From Micromonospora lutea (lineage in GTDB: Bacteria > Actinomycetota > Actinomycetes > Mycobacteriales > Micromonosporaceae): 64,000 nucleotides of DNA. The stretch's first letter is position 1. The number at the start of each line of letters is the position of its first letter. Location of the stretch: positions 248,001-312,000 of the forward strand of contig NZ_BOPB01000011.1 of NCBI RefSeq assembly GCF_016863535.1, in the 5' to 3' direction. The position numbers were made by a program, and so were the translations under genes. This document shows, one piece after another, positions 10,561 through 20,324 of this stretch. The notes under the pieces are model-generated. The model ran no database searches, was not told the origin of the DNA, and saw nothing but the letters and a program-made list of their open reading frames with translations.

Positions 10561-11672
10561 GACGTCTCCTCCTCGCTGGGAGCGGCGGCCAGACCCGGCA
10601 CGGCCGGCGGGTCGTTCGGCACCGCCTGCGCGGGTACCGAACCCGGCGTGGCCTGCCCCGGCACCACCTCTCGAACGTCCTCGCCCGGCGTCAGCCCCGG
10701 CACCGGGGCCGGGTTGACGCAGCGGTAACTGCGACCGTCGTGGGTCAGCACCAGCTCCGGCGGCTCGCCGACACAGGCGTCCACGCGCCGGGCACAGCGC
10801 GGGGCGAAGGCGCAGCCGTCCGGCCAGGGCAGCAGGTCACGCACCGAGCCCGGGATGGGGTTCAGCCGCTCACCACGCCCCGCGTCCAGACGCGGCACCG
10901 AGCTGAGCAACCCCACGGTGTACGGATGCCGGGGCTGGCGGAACAGCGGACGTCGCCGTGCGGTCTCCACCACCCGGCCGCCGTAGAGCACGTTGATGGT
11001 GTCGCACATGCCGGCCACCACGCCCAGATCGTGCGTGATCATCACCAGCGCGGTGCCGGAGTCCCGGACCAGTTCCTTCAACAGTTCCAGGATCTGCGCC
11101 TGGATGGTGACGTCCAACGCGGTCGTCGGCTCGTCGGCGATGAGCAGCCGGGGCTGACAGGCCACCGCCATGGCGATCAGGGCACGCTGACGCATCCCGC
11201 CGGAGAGCTGGTGCGGGTACTCCTTGAGCCGCCGCTTCGGGTCGGGGATGCCGACCCGGTCCAGCAGCTGCGCCGCTTCCTTCGCCGCCGCCTGACCCTT
11301 CATCCCGCGGTGCCGGGTCAGTACCTCGGTCACCTGGATGCCGATCGGCACGACCGGATTCAGCGACGACAACGGATCCTGGAAGATCATCGCGATGTCC
11401 CGGCCCCGGATGTCCCGCCGCGACCGGTCGTCGATCTGGAGCAGGTCGGTGCCGTCGAAGACGGCCTTGCCACCGACCTGGACACCGGGCTGCCTGGGCA
11501 GCAAACCCATGATCGCCAGGGAGGTCACCGACTTGCCGCAGCCGGACTCGCCGACCAGGCCGACCACCTCGCCCGCGTCGACGGAGAAGGAGACCCCGTC
11601 GACGGCCCGAACGGTCCGCTGATTGCGCCGGGCGAAGGTGACGGACAACTCTTCGACATCAAGCAGTGCCAT
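10557..11672 (-). CDS. Oligopeptide/dipeptide ABC transporter ATP-binding protein (OppD/DppD type)
   Basis: 371 residues. Walker A GESGCGKS (about 41-48), signature LSGGMRQR, Walker [13 protein letters not shown], and the family C-terminal segment with [14 protein letters not shown]. It ends in a Pro/Gly/Val-rich tail of about 50 residues beyond the usual end. ATG start. Lies between oppC (gap about 63 bases) and oppF (4-base overlap). Confidence 0.95.
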   Translation of the reverse strand: MALLDVEELSVTFARRNQRTVRAVDGVSFSVDAGEVVGLVGESGCGKSVTSLAIMGLLPRQPGVQVGGKAVFDGTDLLQIDDRSRRDIRGRDIAMIFQDPLSSLNPVVPIGIQVTEVLTRHRGMKGQAAAKEAAQLLDRVGIPDPKRRLKEYPHQLSGGMRQRALIAMAVACQPRLLIADEPTTALDVTIQAQILELLKELVRDSGTALVMITHDLGVVAGMCDTINVLYGGRVVETARRRPLFRQPRHPYTVGLLSSVPRLDAGRGERLNPIPGSVRDLLPWPDGCAFAPRCARRVDACVGEPPELVLTHDGRSYRCVNPAPVPGLTPGEDVREVVPGQATPGSVPAQAVPNDPPAVPGLAAAPSEEETS

Positions 11673-11735
11673 GCCGCACCGCCCTTTCGTTCACGGCTAC
11701 GGAGATCGCGTACGCACGTCTCATGCTCGGCGCAC

Positions 11736-12704
11736 CTACTTCCGCAGCTTCGGGTCGAGGGCCTCACGCATCGCCTCACCGAGCAGGGTGAAGCCCAGCG
11801 CGGTGATGATGATCGCGACTGCCGGGTAGATCGCCAGCGCGGGTCGGATACCGAGCCACGGCTGCGCGTCGGCCAGCATCACGCCCCACTCGGGGGTGGC
11901 CGAGTCGGGGTTGCCGAGACCGAGGTACGACAGCGCGGCAGCCTCGATGATCGCGGTGGCCAGCGTCAGCGTGGCCTGCACGATGACCGGGGCGAGCGAG
12001 TTCGGCAGCACGTGGGACAGCGCGATCTTCGACTTGCGTACGCCCAACGAGGTGGCCGCCAACACGTAGTCGCTGTTGGACTGCGCGATCATCGAGCCCC
12101 GCAGCAGCCGGGCGAAGACCGGCACCGAGACCATACCGACCGCGATCATCACGGTGATCAGGCTCGGGCCGAGCAGCGCGGCGATGCTCACCGCGAGCAG
12201 CAGGCTGGGCATCGCCAGCAGCATGTCGATGAAGCGCATCAGGGTGGTGTCCACCCAGCGGCCCCACCGACCGCCGAGGCCGGCGGCGGCACCGGCGACG
12301 CCACCGATCAACGCACCGATGGCCAGACCGATCATGGTGGCGACGACGCCGACCAGCAGGGTCTGCCGGGCACCGACGATCATCCGGCTGAAGACGTCCC
12401 GGCCCTGGTGGTCGTAGCCGAGCCAGTGCTCGGCCGAGGGGCCGGGGATCAGGCCCTGGCCCACCTTGACCACGCCCTCGCGGATGCCCATGGTGTCCTT
12501 CGGGCCGTACGGCACGAAGAACGGGCCGACCAGCGCGACCAGGACGAAGACGATCAGGATGATCGCGCCGACGATGGCCGCGGGGTTGCGCCGCAGCCGG
12601 CGGAAGGCGTCCTGCCAGAGGCTGACTCCGCGTTCCTCGTCGCGGGCGGCGAGTTCGGCGAGCCGGTCGATCTTCTCGCGCTTCTTGCCACTGATGATCG
12701 TCAT
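11736..12704 (-). CDS. Peptide ABC transporter permease (OppC/DppC type)
   Basis: 322 residues. A cytosolic N-terminal extension of about 45 residues precedes the first membrane helix (IVGAIILIVFVLVALVGPFF); five more helices follow, with the permease EAA-type loop near ALSYLGLGNPDSATPEWG. The start at 12704 (MTIISGKK) gives a 4-base ATGA overlap with oppB and follows GAGGGT. An open frame runs further upstream, but it is antiparallel noise over oppB and was not used. Confidence 0.94.
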   Translation of the reverse strand: MTIISGKKREKIDRLAELAARDEERGVSLWQDAFRRLRRNPAAIVGAIILIVFVLVALVGPFFVPYGPKDTMGIREGVVKVGQGLIPGPSAEHWLGYDHQGRDVFSRMIVGARQTLLVGVVATMIGLAIGALIGGVAGAAAGLGGRWGRWVDTTLMRFIDMLLAMPSLLLAVSIAALLGPSLITVMIAVGMVSVPVFARLLRGSMIAQSNSDYVLAATSLGVRKSKIALSHVLPNSLAPVIVQATLTLATAIIEAAALSYLGLGNPDSATPEWGVMLADAQPWLGIRPALAIYPAVAIIITALGFTLLGEAMREALDPKLRK

Positions 12705-13705
12705 CGGACCCTCACCCTCGGGTCGATCAGGCTGTAGGAGAGGTCCACGATCAGATTCACCAGCACGTAGACGATTGCGATGATCATGATGAAGCCCATC
12801 AGGACCGGATAGTCCCGATGATCGATCGCCTCGGCGAGGAAGGCGCCGATCCCGCTGAACGCGAAGACCGTCTCGGTGAGGACCGCGCCGGAGAGCAGGC
12901 CGCCGGTGAGCAGACCGATCGAGGTCGCCACCGGCAGCATCGCGTTGCGCAGCACGTGCCGGCGGCGGACCACGTTCTCGGTCAGGCCCTTGGCCTCGGC
13001 GGTCCGCACGAAGTCCTCGTTGAGCACCTCCAGCACGCTGGCCCGGGTGATCCGGACGATGATCGCCAACGGGATGCTGGCCAACGCGAGGCCGGGCAGG
13101 ATGAGGTGCCAGAGCGCGTCGGCGGCGGCGTCCCACTCCCGGGTCATCAGCCCGTCGAGCACGAAGAAGTTGGTGATCCGGGTGGCGCCGAGGGTGGGGT
13201 CCTGCCGGCCGCTGGACGGGAACCAGCCCAGGTTCTCCGAGAAGATCGCCTTGAGGATGTACGCCAGGAAGAAGACCGGGATGCAGATGCCGATCAACGA
13301 CCCGCCGACCGAGGCGTGGTCGAGGAACCGGCCGCGCCGACGGGCGGCCAGGTAACCCAGCGGGATGCCGATGCCGATCGCGATCACCATCGCGGTGATC
13401 GTCAGCTCGACAGTGCCGGGGAAGCGCTGGATGAACTCGGTGGTCACCTCGCGCTTGGTCGAGATCGAGGTGCCCAGGTCGAGCCGGATCATCCGCCGGA
13501 CGAACCGGCCGTACTGGATCAGGATCGGCTCGTCGAGGCCGAGGTTCTGGCGGATCGCGGCCCGCATCTCGGGCGTACCCCGTTCGCCGAGGATCGCGGT
13601 CTCGGGGCCGCCGGGCAGCCGACGGAGCCAGATGAACAACAGGATGGAGAGCCCGAACAGCGTGGGTATCAGCTGGAGCAGGCGTCTGACGATGAACCGG
13701 ATCAC
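12701..13705 (-). CDS. Peptide ABC transporter permease (OppB/DppB type)
   Basis: 334 residues, GTG start behind GAGG. Begins MIRFIVRRLLQLIPTLFGLS, the very conserved first helix of this permease family, with six predicted helices and the loop around RITRASVLEVLNEDFVRTA (EAA motif). It forms the membrane channel with OppC. Follows the binding-protein gene after a strong intercistronic hairpin. Confidence 0.95.
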   Translation of the reverse strand: MIRFIVRRLLQLIPTLFGLSILLFIWLRRLPGGPETAILGERGTPEMRAAIRQNLGLDEPILIQYGRFVRRMIRLDLGTSISTKREVTTEFIQRFPGTVELTITAMVIAIGIGIPLGYLAARRRGRFLDHASVGGSLIGICIPVFFLAYILKAIFSENLGWFPSSGRQDPTLGATRITNFFVLDGLMTREWDAAADALWHLILPGLALASIPLAIIVRITRASVLEVLNEDFVRTAEAKGLTENVVRRRHVLRNAMLPVATSIGLLTGGLLSGAVLTETVFAFSGIGAFLAEAIDHRDYPVLMGFIMIIAIVYVLVNLIVDLSYSLIDPRVRVR

Positions 13706-13732
13706 GGCGGCCTCGAAGGTGTGCAGGGGATC

Positions 13733-13767
13733 GCGGGCGGGCGCTGTGGGTCACAGCGCCCGCCCGC
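13733..13767 (-). terminator. Intercistronic hairpin between binding-protein and permease genes
   Basis: Perfect 16-bp stem (13733-13748 with 13752-13767) and a 3-base loop, entirely G/C-rich, with no T-run after it on the minus strand. It lies 15 bases after the binding-protein stop and 27 bases before oppB. In similar operons such hairpins stop most transcripts or protect the 3' end, so that binding protein exceeds transporter. Confidence 0.75.
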
Positions 13768-13782
13768 GGTCAGTGCGTCAGA

Positions 13783-15444
13783 TCAGGACTTGAACTCAGC
13801 GGAGGAGAACCGCTCGTCGGTGAGCGGGCTCGCCTTGACCCCGGTCACGTCCTTGCCGAACACGATGGCCGGCGGCGAGTGCGAGATCGGCACACCGGGC
13901 AGGAAGTTCATGATGTCGGCGTTCAGCTCCTTGTAGAGCGCCACCCGGGCCGCCTGGTCCGCGGTGGAGTCCGCCGTCTTGAACTTCTCGAACAGGGCGG
14001 GGTTGTTGAAGCCCCACTCGTCCTTCTGCCGGTCGAAGAACGTACCGATGAAGTTGTAGCCGTCGCCGTAGTCGCCGGTCCAGCCGAGGAAGTGCAGGTC
14101 GTGCTTGTTACCGGAGGTGGTGGCGTTGAGGTAGTCCGGGCTCCACTTCAGCGGAATCGGCTCGATCGTGATGCCGGCCGCCTGAAGGTCCGCCGAGAGC
14201 AGCTCGAAGAGGTCCTTCGGGTTCGGCATGTAGGGCCGGGTGACCTCGGTCGGGTAGTGGAACCGCAGCTTCAGGTCCGACGCGCCGGCCTCGGCCAGCA
14301 ACGACTTCGCCTTCTCCACGTCGTACTCGTACTTGGTGACGTCGCCGTTCCAACCCTCGACCGTGTCGGGGAAGAAGTTCACCGCGACCTGCGCGCCCGG
14401 GGGCAGCTTCGAGTCGACCAGGGCCTGACGGTTGATGGCGTGGGCGAGTGCCTGCCGCACCTTCAGGTCGGCCAGCTTCGGGTTCCCCTTCTGGTTGATG
14501 GCCAGGTAGAGGATGTTGAAGGCCGGGCGGGTCAGGACGTTGAAGCCCTCGCTCTTGAGCGGCTCGACGTCGGCCGGACCAACCAGGTCGTAGCCCTGGA
14601 TGCCGCCGGACCGCAGCTCCTGCTTACGCGCGTTCTCGTCCGAGATGGTCTTGAAGATCAGGCTCTTCAGCTTGGCCTTGTCGCCCCAGTAGTCCTCGTT
14701 CCGCTCCAGGGTCAGCGTCTTGTTCGCGATGTCCCAGGCCTTGAACTTGAACGGACCGGTACCGGTCGGGTGCTCGGTCGCGTACGCGGGGTACTTGATG
14801 TCGTCCGCGCTACCGCTCACGTTGCTGGCGTCGTGCTCCTGGAGCGCCTTCGGGCTGTGCATGGAGAACGACGGCAGCATCAGCGCGGCCGGGATCTTGC
14901 TGGAGACCCGGCTGAAGGTCAGCGCCACCGTGGTGGGGTCGGTGACGGAGCAGGACTTGAAGAGGCTCTCACCGAGGGTGTCGCTCTCGTTGGCGGCGAA
15001 GCCACCCATGACGTCCTGCCAGTAGGCGGTCACGTCCGGGCTCTGCATGAGGCCCTTGGCGTTGTACCAACGGTCGAAGTTGACGCAGACGGCCTCGGCG
15101 TTGAAGTCGGTGCCGTCGTGGAACTTCACGCCGGACCGCAGCTTGAACGTCCACGTGGTGCCCGCGGCGTCCGGCTCCCAGGACTCGGCGAGGCCGGGGC
15201 TGACCTTGGTGCCACCCTCCTCGGGGCGGACCAACGTCTCGAACACCTGGCGGGCCACGCGCAGCGACTCACCGTCGCTGGCGAAGCTGGGGTCGAGCAC
15301 CTTCGGGTCTCCGGCGACGCCGAAGACAAGGGTGTCCTTGCTACTACCGCTGGAACCTTCGCGGTCGCTCTCGGCACAGCCTGCTACCGCGAGGGCCGCG
15401 GCCGCCACGGCCGCGATAGCGACCTTCGGCCTGGATGCACGCAT
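13783..15444 (-). CDS. Peptide-binding lipoprotein of ABC transporter (family 5 solute-binding protein)
   Basis: 553 residues. Signal peptide with lipobox ALAVAGC (Cys about 23), then the SBP_bac_5 fold: LRSGVKFHDGTDFNAEAV is the family signature, with LKVRQALAHAINRQALVD later. It captures oligopeptides, or another Dpp/Opp-type ligand such as nickel, opines or glycosides, outside the cell and hands them to OppBC. ATG start with GAGGTGAAG. First gene of the five-gene minus-strand operon. Confidence 0.95.
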   Translation of the reverse strand: MRASRPKVAIAAVAAAALAVAGCAESDREGSSGSSKDTLVFGVAGDPKVLDPSFASDGESLRVARQVFETLVRPEEGGTKVSPGLAESWEPDAAGTTWTFKLRSGVKFHDGTDFNAEAVCVNFDRWYNAKGLMQSPDVTAYWQDVMGGFAANESDTLGESLFKSCSVTDPTTVALTFSRVSSKIPAALMLPSFSMHSPKALQEHDASNVSGSADDIKYPAYATEHPTGTGPFKFKAWDIANKTLTLERNEDYWGDKAKLKSLIFKTISDENARKQELRSGGIQGYDLVGPADVEPLKSEGFNVLTRPAFNILYLAINQKGNPKLADLKVRQALAHAINRQALVDSKLPPGAQVAVNFFPDTVEGWNGDVTKYEYDVEKAKSLLAEAGASDLKLRFHYPTEVTRPYMPNPKDLFELLSADLQAAGITIEPIPLKWSPDYLNATTSGNKHDLHFLGWTGDYGDGYNFIGTFFDRQKDEWGFNNPALFEKFKTADSTADQAARVALYKELNADIMNFLPGVPISHSPPAIVFGKDVTGVKASPLTDERFSSAEFKS

Positions 15445-15704
15445 GGTGCTTCACCTCGTCCTTGGGGGTACGGACAACGTGGTGACAGGGTCACCGATGG
15501 CCGTGACCTTAGCTCCCGTTCGGACCACCCGGAAACGGCGCGGGAAGCTCTTGGTACCGGATCGTGTCCTTAGTGCCTGGCCCAGGTGAAACGGGCCAGC
15601 AGACCCACGGACAAAAACCCCAAGAGCTCCATGCAATCGATATCATTCTGTTACATCAATTGGACGACCCTTAACCCCGGTGTCATACCGTCGGCCAGCA
15701 CCTC
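15445..15704. promoter_or_regulatory. Intergenic region upstream of the ABC operon
   Basis: 260 bases without a gene. It contains the most A+T-rich patch of this part of the window (about 15630-15672), the expected site of the minus-strand promoter for the peptide transporter. I could not assign clear -35/-10 hexamers by eye. Confidence 0.4.
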
Positions 15705-16142
15705 TCACGGTGTGGGTGGCGTCGGGCAGGAGGGCAGACGCACCAGATCAAAGCCGGCGTCAGGTGTGCCCAGCGCCCGGAAGTCGAGTCGGTGGCACAG
15801 CTGCAACGTCGCCTGCGGCCACCGGCCATACCCCTCCGAAGCCTCGATCACCAGCGACAGCTCCGGCTCACGGCGGGTCTGCCACAACTGGACGTCGTGG
15901 TCGGCGGCCAAGGTCCGTAGCCGATCGTCCGGCACCGGATCGCCGACGGCCAGCACCGCCTCGGCGTAGCGGGTGGCCCGGCGGTCCAACTCCGCTTCGG
16001 CAAGCGCCGCGCCGTCCCCCTGCGCCTCTCGGAACTCCCGCAACTCTGCCGCGATGAACCAGCCGGCGACGAGCACTCCGACGACGAGCAGACCGGCCAG
16101 CACCGAAGGGGTCCAGGACCGCTTGTTTCGCTCCTGCCGCAT
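15705..16142 (-). CDS. Single-pass membrane protein, unknown function
   Basis: 145 residues from ATG with a good GAGGAG ribosome site. A short basic N-terminus, then one membrane helix (about residues 13-32, VLAGLLVVGVLVAGWFIAAE), leaving about 110 residues probably outside the cell. A helical stretch rich in Ala/Glu/Arg follows, then a small domain with one Cys pair near the C-terminus. No family recognised. Stands between the SGNH protein gene and the ABC operon on the same strand; separate transcription cannot be excluded. Confidence 0.75.
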   Translation of the reverse strand: MRQERNKRSWTPSVLAGLLVVGVLVAGWFIAAELREFREAQGDGAALAEAELDRRATRYAEAVLAVGDPVPDDRLRTLAADHDVQLWQTRREPELSLVIEASEGYGRWPQATLQLCHRLDFRALGTPDAGFDLVRLPSCPTPPTP

Positions 16143-16209
16143 CCGGACTCCTCGTGTCGCGTGCCAACGGTGGGGCCGGCCCTTGCACAGACCGGCCCCA
16201 CCTGCGCAC

Positions 16210-19200
16210 TCAGTTGTAGCCGACAGCGGCTAGCCGGGCAGTGACCGCGTTGGCGTACGTCACATTGCCGGTGTCCTTCGGATGGAACGAGGCTCGGCTG
16301 ATGCAGACGTTCAGGCCGGCCGTGATCCATCCGACGCACGTGGCGTAGGTGTCGCCTTCGATCATTCGGAAGTCACCCCTGCCCGCCGGACCGGCCACCA
16401 CCGAGTTGATGTCGTCGGGCACCAAGATGTCGTGGGTAGTGTCGTACTTGCGGCAGGTGCCGTGATCCAGCATCCCCTCCACCATGTCGGTGAACTGGAC
16501 CCGACGACCCGCAGCACGGGCCTGGTCCACCATTTGCCGCTGGCCGTCGCGCATGTGCAGGGCGAGCCGGTTGACCATGCTCATCTCGCCACGGCTGTAC
16601 CGGCCGAAGACACACTGGTCCTGGTGGTAGTCGGCGAACAACCGGGGATAGCCGACCAGCATGATCGTCGCATTCGGCGCTCTGGTCGCTACCGCATCGA
16701 TGAGCTGCCGCACCTGGCTCTGCGAGCTGTCAATCCGCTGACGGACAGTCGTCTCGTAGCTGGCAGTGTCGCAGGTTTCGATCGCGCAATGGCTCATCGT
16801 GCCGGAGAAGTTGGCATCGTTGCCGCCAGCCGAGAGCAGCACCAGGGTGGTGTTGTTATCAAGCGCTCCCGACTCGATCTGCGACATCTCCCGGAACTGC
16901 CCCTCGGCCTGCCCGTGGTAGTAACCGATCGAGGGTGACGAAGCCTGCCAGTGGCTCGGCGTCGCCGTACCACGCATCTTCGCGGCCGTGGCACCCGAAC
17001 AGCTGACGAACTGGAAGTCGAGACTTGGGTCGTGCGCCGCCACCCGATCCCTTATCGAGCTGGACGATCCGGGCAGCCGGGTCAGCATCTGCCACGACCT
17101 GTTGGTACGCCGGCACGCGTTCCAGGATTCGCTGCCGTAGTTGTTGTCCGTCTCGCCGTAGTAGCCGCCAGCACCCTCACCCGAGCCGTAGGAGTCACCC
17201 ATCGCCACCACGAAGTGCCGGGGCTTGGCGGCCAGCGGTACGAATGCCACGGCATCCCAGGCAACGTCCTCCACGCCCTTGCCGTCCTCGGTGATGTTCG
17301 TCAACTCGACGTACTGCGCCGCCTGGTTGGAGAACTGATATGTGCCCAACTTCACCCACCGGTGCTGCTCGGTCCGGGTCGGGATGTAGCGGGTCTTTAC
17401 CCCCTGCCCCGTGTTGATTGTGTACTTCGCCTGTTGGGTGTGTGCCCCGTGATCCGGTAGGTGCACCATCACGGTGGCCCAGCCGTTCAGCCGGTTCGTT
17501 GGCGTCCAACGCCCCGTGACCTTGTGCGGGGAGTTCTCGGACGCCTGGCTGTGCGCGAACCAGAAGTGGCCGCCGAAACCACCACCGATCTGGTGGGTGT
17601 CCACCTTGCCGGGGTAGATGGTCGTCCCGTTCGGTCCCGATCGCCCCTGGTAGGTGAAGGAGAACTTGCCGACCCGGGTGTGGTTGCGGGCGCAGCCCTG
17701 CGGACCGAGTGCACTGGCACTGTCGATGTCGTCGATGACCAGTGCGTTGTCCGGCAGGCCGTTCCGGCCGCATTGCGAGTCGTAGATGGCGGTCGCGTAC
17801 GGGCGTGGCTCGACGGTTGTGTACCGCCTGGTCTCCAGGCCACAGTTGATGGCGCAGTCCGTCCAGGTCACCGGTCCGTTCCACCAGCACTTGAGGTCGT
17901 CCCGGGTGCACGGACCCGCTGGCTCACCCGGATGGCCACCCGGCACCTGGGAGGTGGCCGGGTCGCAGGCGTTACGCGCGGGCACGCAGAAGGTGAACCG
18001 GGTCGGCTGTGCCACGAACTTGTTGCGCTCCAGTGCTGTGGAGTACGTCGGGGAGTAGTTGCCGGTCGAGTAGTTGTAGCGACGCAGCGAGGTGTAGGCG
18101 AAGCCCATCACCCGCTCCGGGTACGACCAGTGGTTGGGGTGCTTGGCGTTGTCGTACCCGATGTCGTCGTCGATCGGCGGGTTGGCGGTCGGCACGTCGA
18201 GCGGCGCGGTGAGAAACATCTGCCGATCCGGCGGAAAGTTCGGGTTGCTCGGATTGTTCGCCCAGCCCACGCCCCAGGGCTGCGACCCGTCCTGCGGATA
18301 GAAGCCGGTGTTGTACGCCCAGATGGCGAACCACCAGTTTTCGATGTACTGCGGGTCGCCGTTGTTGGCGATCAGGCCGGCGTTGCGGGTGGTGTTCCAC
18401 TTGTCCTGAAGGATGCGCAACCCGGCGGCGGCGTTCGTGGCGTAGTCCAGGGCCACGGCCCGCTGCTTGGTGTAGTCCCACTGAACACCGGTGATCCACT
18501 GGTCGGTGTCGGACCGCTTCATCCCGGTGGTCACCTGACCGACGCCGTAGCCACAGTCGGTGTGTGCCCAGTTGATCTTCGTGACGTCGGGATTCATCAG
18601 GTCCAGTCCGTAGAAACCAAGACTGGTCAAGGGGTTACCGGCGAGCCCGTCCACGGCGTGCCAGCTGGCCTGGAGCAGATTCGACTCCTGCGCCAGAATG
18701 CCGAGAAAGACCTGAGCCGGCACGAAGCCGCCACCTGACAGGGGCAGGGAGGGAAACATTCCCTGCGGCGCGTACGCCGGCAGCCCGTTGTTGGACCAGT
18801 TGGCCGGCCGCTGGAACGTCAGTTGACCGCGAACAGCGAGGTTGGCGGCCCACTCCATCTGCTCCCGGCTGGGCTGGTAGACCTGGATGGTCTCGTCGTT
18901 GCGTGGCACGGCGCAGGACCGGTCCGGATCCCAGGGCACCGTCGCGGGATCGGGATCGGCCGCCGAGGTCCGGGCGGTCGTGCCTCCATCGGAACTGCCA
19001 TCGGAACTGCCATCGGAGCCGCCGTCCGCAGCCGTTCGCTCCCGGCCCTGCCGGTGCAGCATCGGTGCCACGGTGAACGCCACATCCGACCCGTCGGCGA
19101 GCTGCGCCGAGATCGCCACCCGGTCCGGCCGGCCGTCACCAGCCCCGCCACCCTGCCCGGCCGCCTCGGTGCCCGTACGAACCCGCGTGACCACCAGGTC

Positions 19201-20220
19201 GCCACTACGCGACACGTCGCTGTCCGGCAACGCGTCGACAGAACGCCACCGGGTAGGCAGCGACCGGCCAGCGAGCCGGGCACCGCTGCGACCACCCACC
19301 ACAAACACCTGACCGTCCGCGCCAGGCCGCAGCTTGACCGTGCCGAGCGGCGCCGAGGCCACCGTCGTCAGCTCACCTCCGGCGTAGCGGACCAGGTCGG
19401 TGGTGTCGACCCGAGCTACCTGGAATGCGACGTCGTCGGCTCCGTCGGGCAACAGCCGGAAGGGAGTTCCGGCAGTACGGGCACGGGTGGTGAGCCGGCC
19501 CTGCCGGTCGATGCTCACGAGTTCGTCGCCCTTGGCGGCGACGATCGTCCGCCCCACCGGAATGGCGGAGGTGACCTGGCCGGGCGTGATCACCTGACGG
19601 GCGCCGCCGATCCGACGGGTGTCCAGCGTGGTCAGCACTGTCCGCGCGGTCGTGCCCGCCTGCGGAGTGGCCGGCAGCTCCAGTCGGGTCAGCACCACAC
19701 TTTCCCCGCTGCCGCAGCCTGGATTGTGGTAGGCGAGCGAGTAGCGTTCGGGCAACTTGCTGACCCAGCCGGTCTCCAGGTTCACCACGGCCGCGAACGC
19801 CCCCGCGTTGGAGAGCGTCTCCCGGTTGGTGAACTGCCTGGGCGCGTAGACCGCCACCGCCGTTCGGCCCGAACCGGTGAGGCAGGCCTGGCCCACCCAC
19901 TGATCCGTCGCCACGCCGGGCTCCGCCAATGTCGTCACGGTCCGCCACTGGTATGCCGTATCGGCGTCCGCAACCAGAATGTGCAATCCGGTCTCGTCAG
20001 CCGAGGTCGTCATCACGCGGTCGGCCGACTGCCGCCAGGACTTCCCGAGCCGGCGGTCTGGATCCAGCACCCGGTCCGGTGCGAGTGGTGCCGCCTGCGG
20101 TGGCCGAGGTGGCTCGGGATCAGAATCCGGGGTGGCCGGCGCGGCTGACGCCGCGCTGCTGGACGGTGCCAGCGGAAGGAGCACCGCCAACGCCAATAAC
20201 GAGATGAGGGGACGACGCAC
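16210..20220 (-). CDS. Large secreted multidomain protein: transglycosylase-like, golvesin-like and SGNH hydrolase domains
   Basis: 1336 residues. The GTG at 20220 is chosen because GGAGG lies 5 bases before it and it opens a clean signal peptide (VRRPLISLLALAVLLPLAPS). Residues about 40-370 look like a beta-propeller-type repeat region, then a Ser/Gly/Asp linker. Residues about 430-670 resemble a lytic transglycosylase: ILAQESNL (Glu near 510) and CGYGVGQVTTGM. About 850-1000 matches golvesin-C-like modules. From about 1005 an SGNH hydrolase: GDSYGSGEG (block I Ser), GGNDANF (about 1130) and SFHPKD (catalytic His near 1312). Probably acts on cell-wall or extracellular polymer; the substrate is unknown. 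Confidence 0.85.
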   Translation of the reverse strand: MRRPLISLLALAVLLPLAPSSSAASAAPATPDSDPEPPRPPQAAPLAPDRVLDPDRRLGKSWRQSADRVMTTSADETGLHILVADADTAYQWRTVTTLAEPGVATDQWVGQACLTGSGRTAVAVYAPRQFTNRETLSNAGAFAAVVNLETGWVSKLPERYSLAYHNPGCGSGESVVLTRLELPATPQAGTTARTVLTTLDTRRIGGARQVITPGQVTSAIPVGRTIVAAKGDELVSIDRQGRLTTRARTAGTPFRLLPDGADDVAFQVARVDTTDLVRYAGGELTTVASAPLGTVKLRPGADGQVFVVGGRSGARLAGRSLPTRWRSVDALPDSDVSRSGDLVVTRVRTGTEAAGQGGGAGDGRPDRVAISAQLADGSDVAFTVAPMLHRQGRERTAADGGSDGSSDGSSDGGTTARTSAADPDPATVPWDPDRSCAVPRNDETIQVYQPSREQMEWAANLAVRGQLTFQRPANWSNNGLPAYAPQGMFPSLPLSGGGFVPAQVFLGILAQESNLLQASWHAVDGLAGNPLTSLGFYGLDLMNPDVTKINWAHTDCGYGVGQVTTGMKRSDTDQWITGVQWDYTKQRAVALDYATNAAAGLRILQDKWNTTRNAGLIANNGDPQYIENWWFAIWAYNTGFYPQDGSQPWGVGWANNPSNPNFPPDRQMFLTAPLDVPTANPPIDDDIGYDNAKHPNHWSYPERVMGFAYTSLRRYNYSTGNYSPTYSTALERNKFVAQPTRFTFCVPARNACDPATSQVPGGHPGEPAGPCTRDDLKCWWNGPVTWTDCAINCGLETRRYTTVEPRPYATAIYDSQCGRNGLPDNALVIDDIDSASALGPQGCARNHTRVGKFSFTYQGRSGPNGTTIYPGKVDTHQIGGGFGGHFWFAHSQASENSPHKVTGRWTPTNRLNGWATVMVHLPDHGAHTQQAKYTINTGQGVKTRYIPTRTEQHRWVKLGTYQFSNQAAQYVELTNITEDGKGVEDVAWDAVAFVPLAAKPRHFVVAMGDSYGSGEGAGGYYGETDNNYGSESWNACRRTNRSWQMLTRLPGSSSSIRDRVAAHDPSLDFQFVSCSGATAAKMRGTATPSHWQASSPSIGYYHGQAEGQFREMSQIESGALDNNTTLVLLSAGGNDANFSGTMSHCAIETCDTASYETTVRQRIDSSQSQVRQLIDAVATRAPNATIMLVGYPRLFADYHQDQCVFGRYSRGEMSMVNRLALHMRDGQRQMVDQARAAGRRVQFTDMVEGMLDHGTCRKYDTTHDILVPDDINSVVAGPAGRGDFRMIEGDTYATCVGWITAGLNVCISRASFHPKDTGNVTYANAVTARLAAVGYN

Positions 20221-20227
20221 GGCGACC

Positions 20228-20263
20228 TCCGTGAATCCAGACATGGGCATCCAGATTCACGGA
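20228..20263. promoter_or_regulatory. Inverted repeat TCCGTGAATC overlapping the ribosome site of the SGNH protein gene
   Basis: Perfect 10-bp arms (20228-20237 and 20254-20263) with a 16-base spacer. On the minus-strand transcript the proximal arm ends in ACGGA of the GGAGG ribosome site, so the stem could hide the site. As DNA it could equally be an operator near the promoter. Confidence 0.45.
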
Positions 20264-20324
20264 CGTCGTCATCGGCGCGTCACTATCGGCCCACCGGCGA
20301 CCGACATCGGCGGTGGCGGATCCG

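Noticed and set aside
12705-13754. N-terminal extension of the OppC-type permease
   Set aside because: The frame stays open over the oppB gene, but the sequence is Arg/Pro-rich noise. The ATG at 12704 has a ribosome site and a 4-base overlap.
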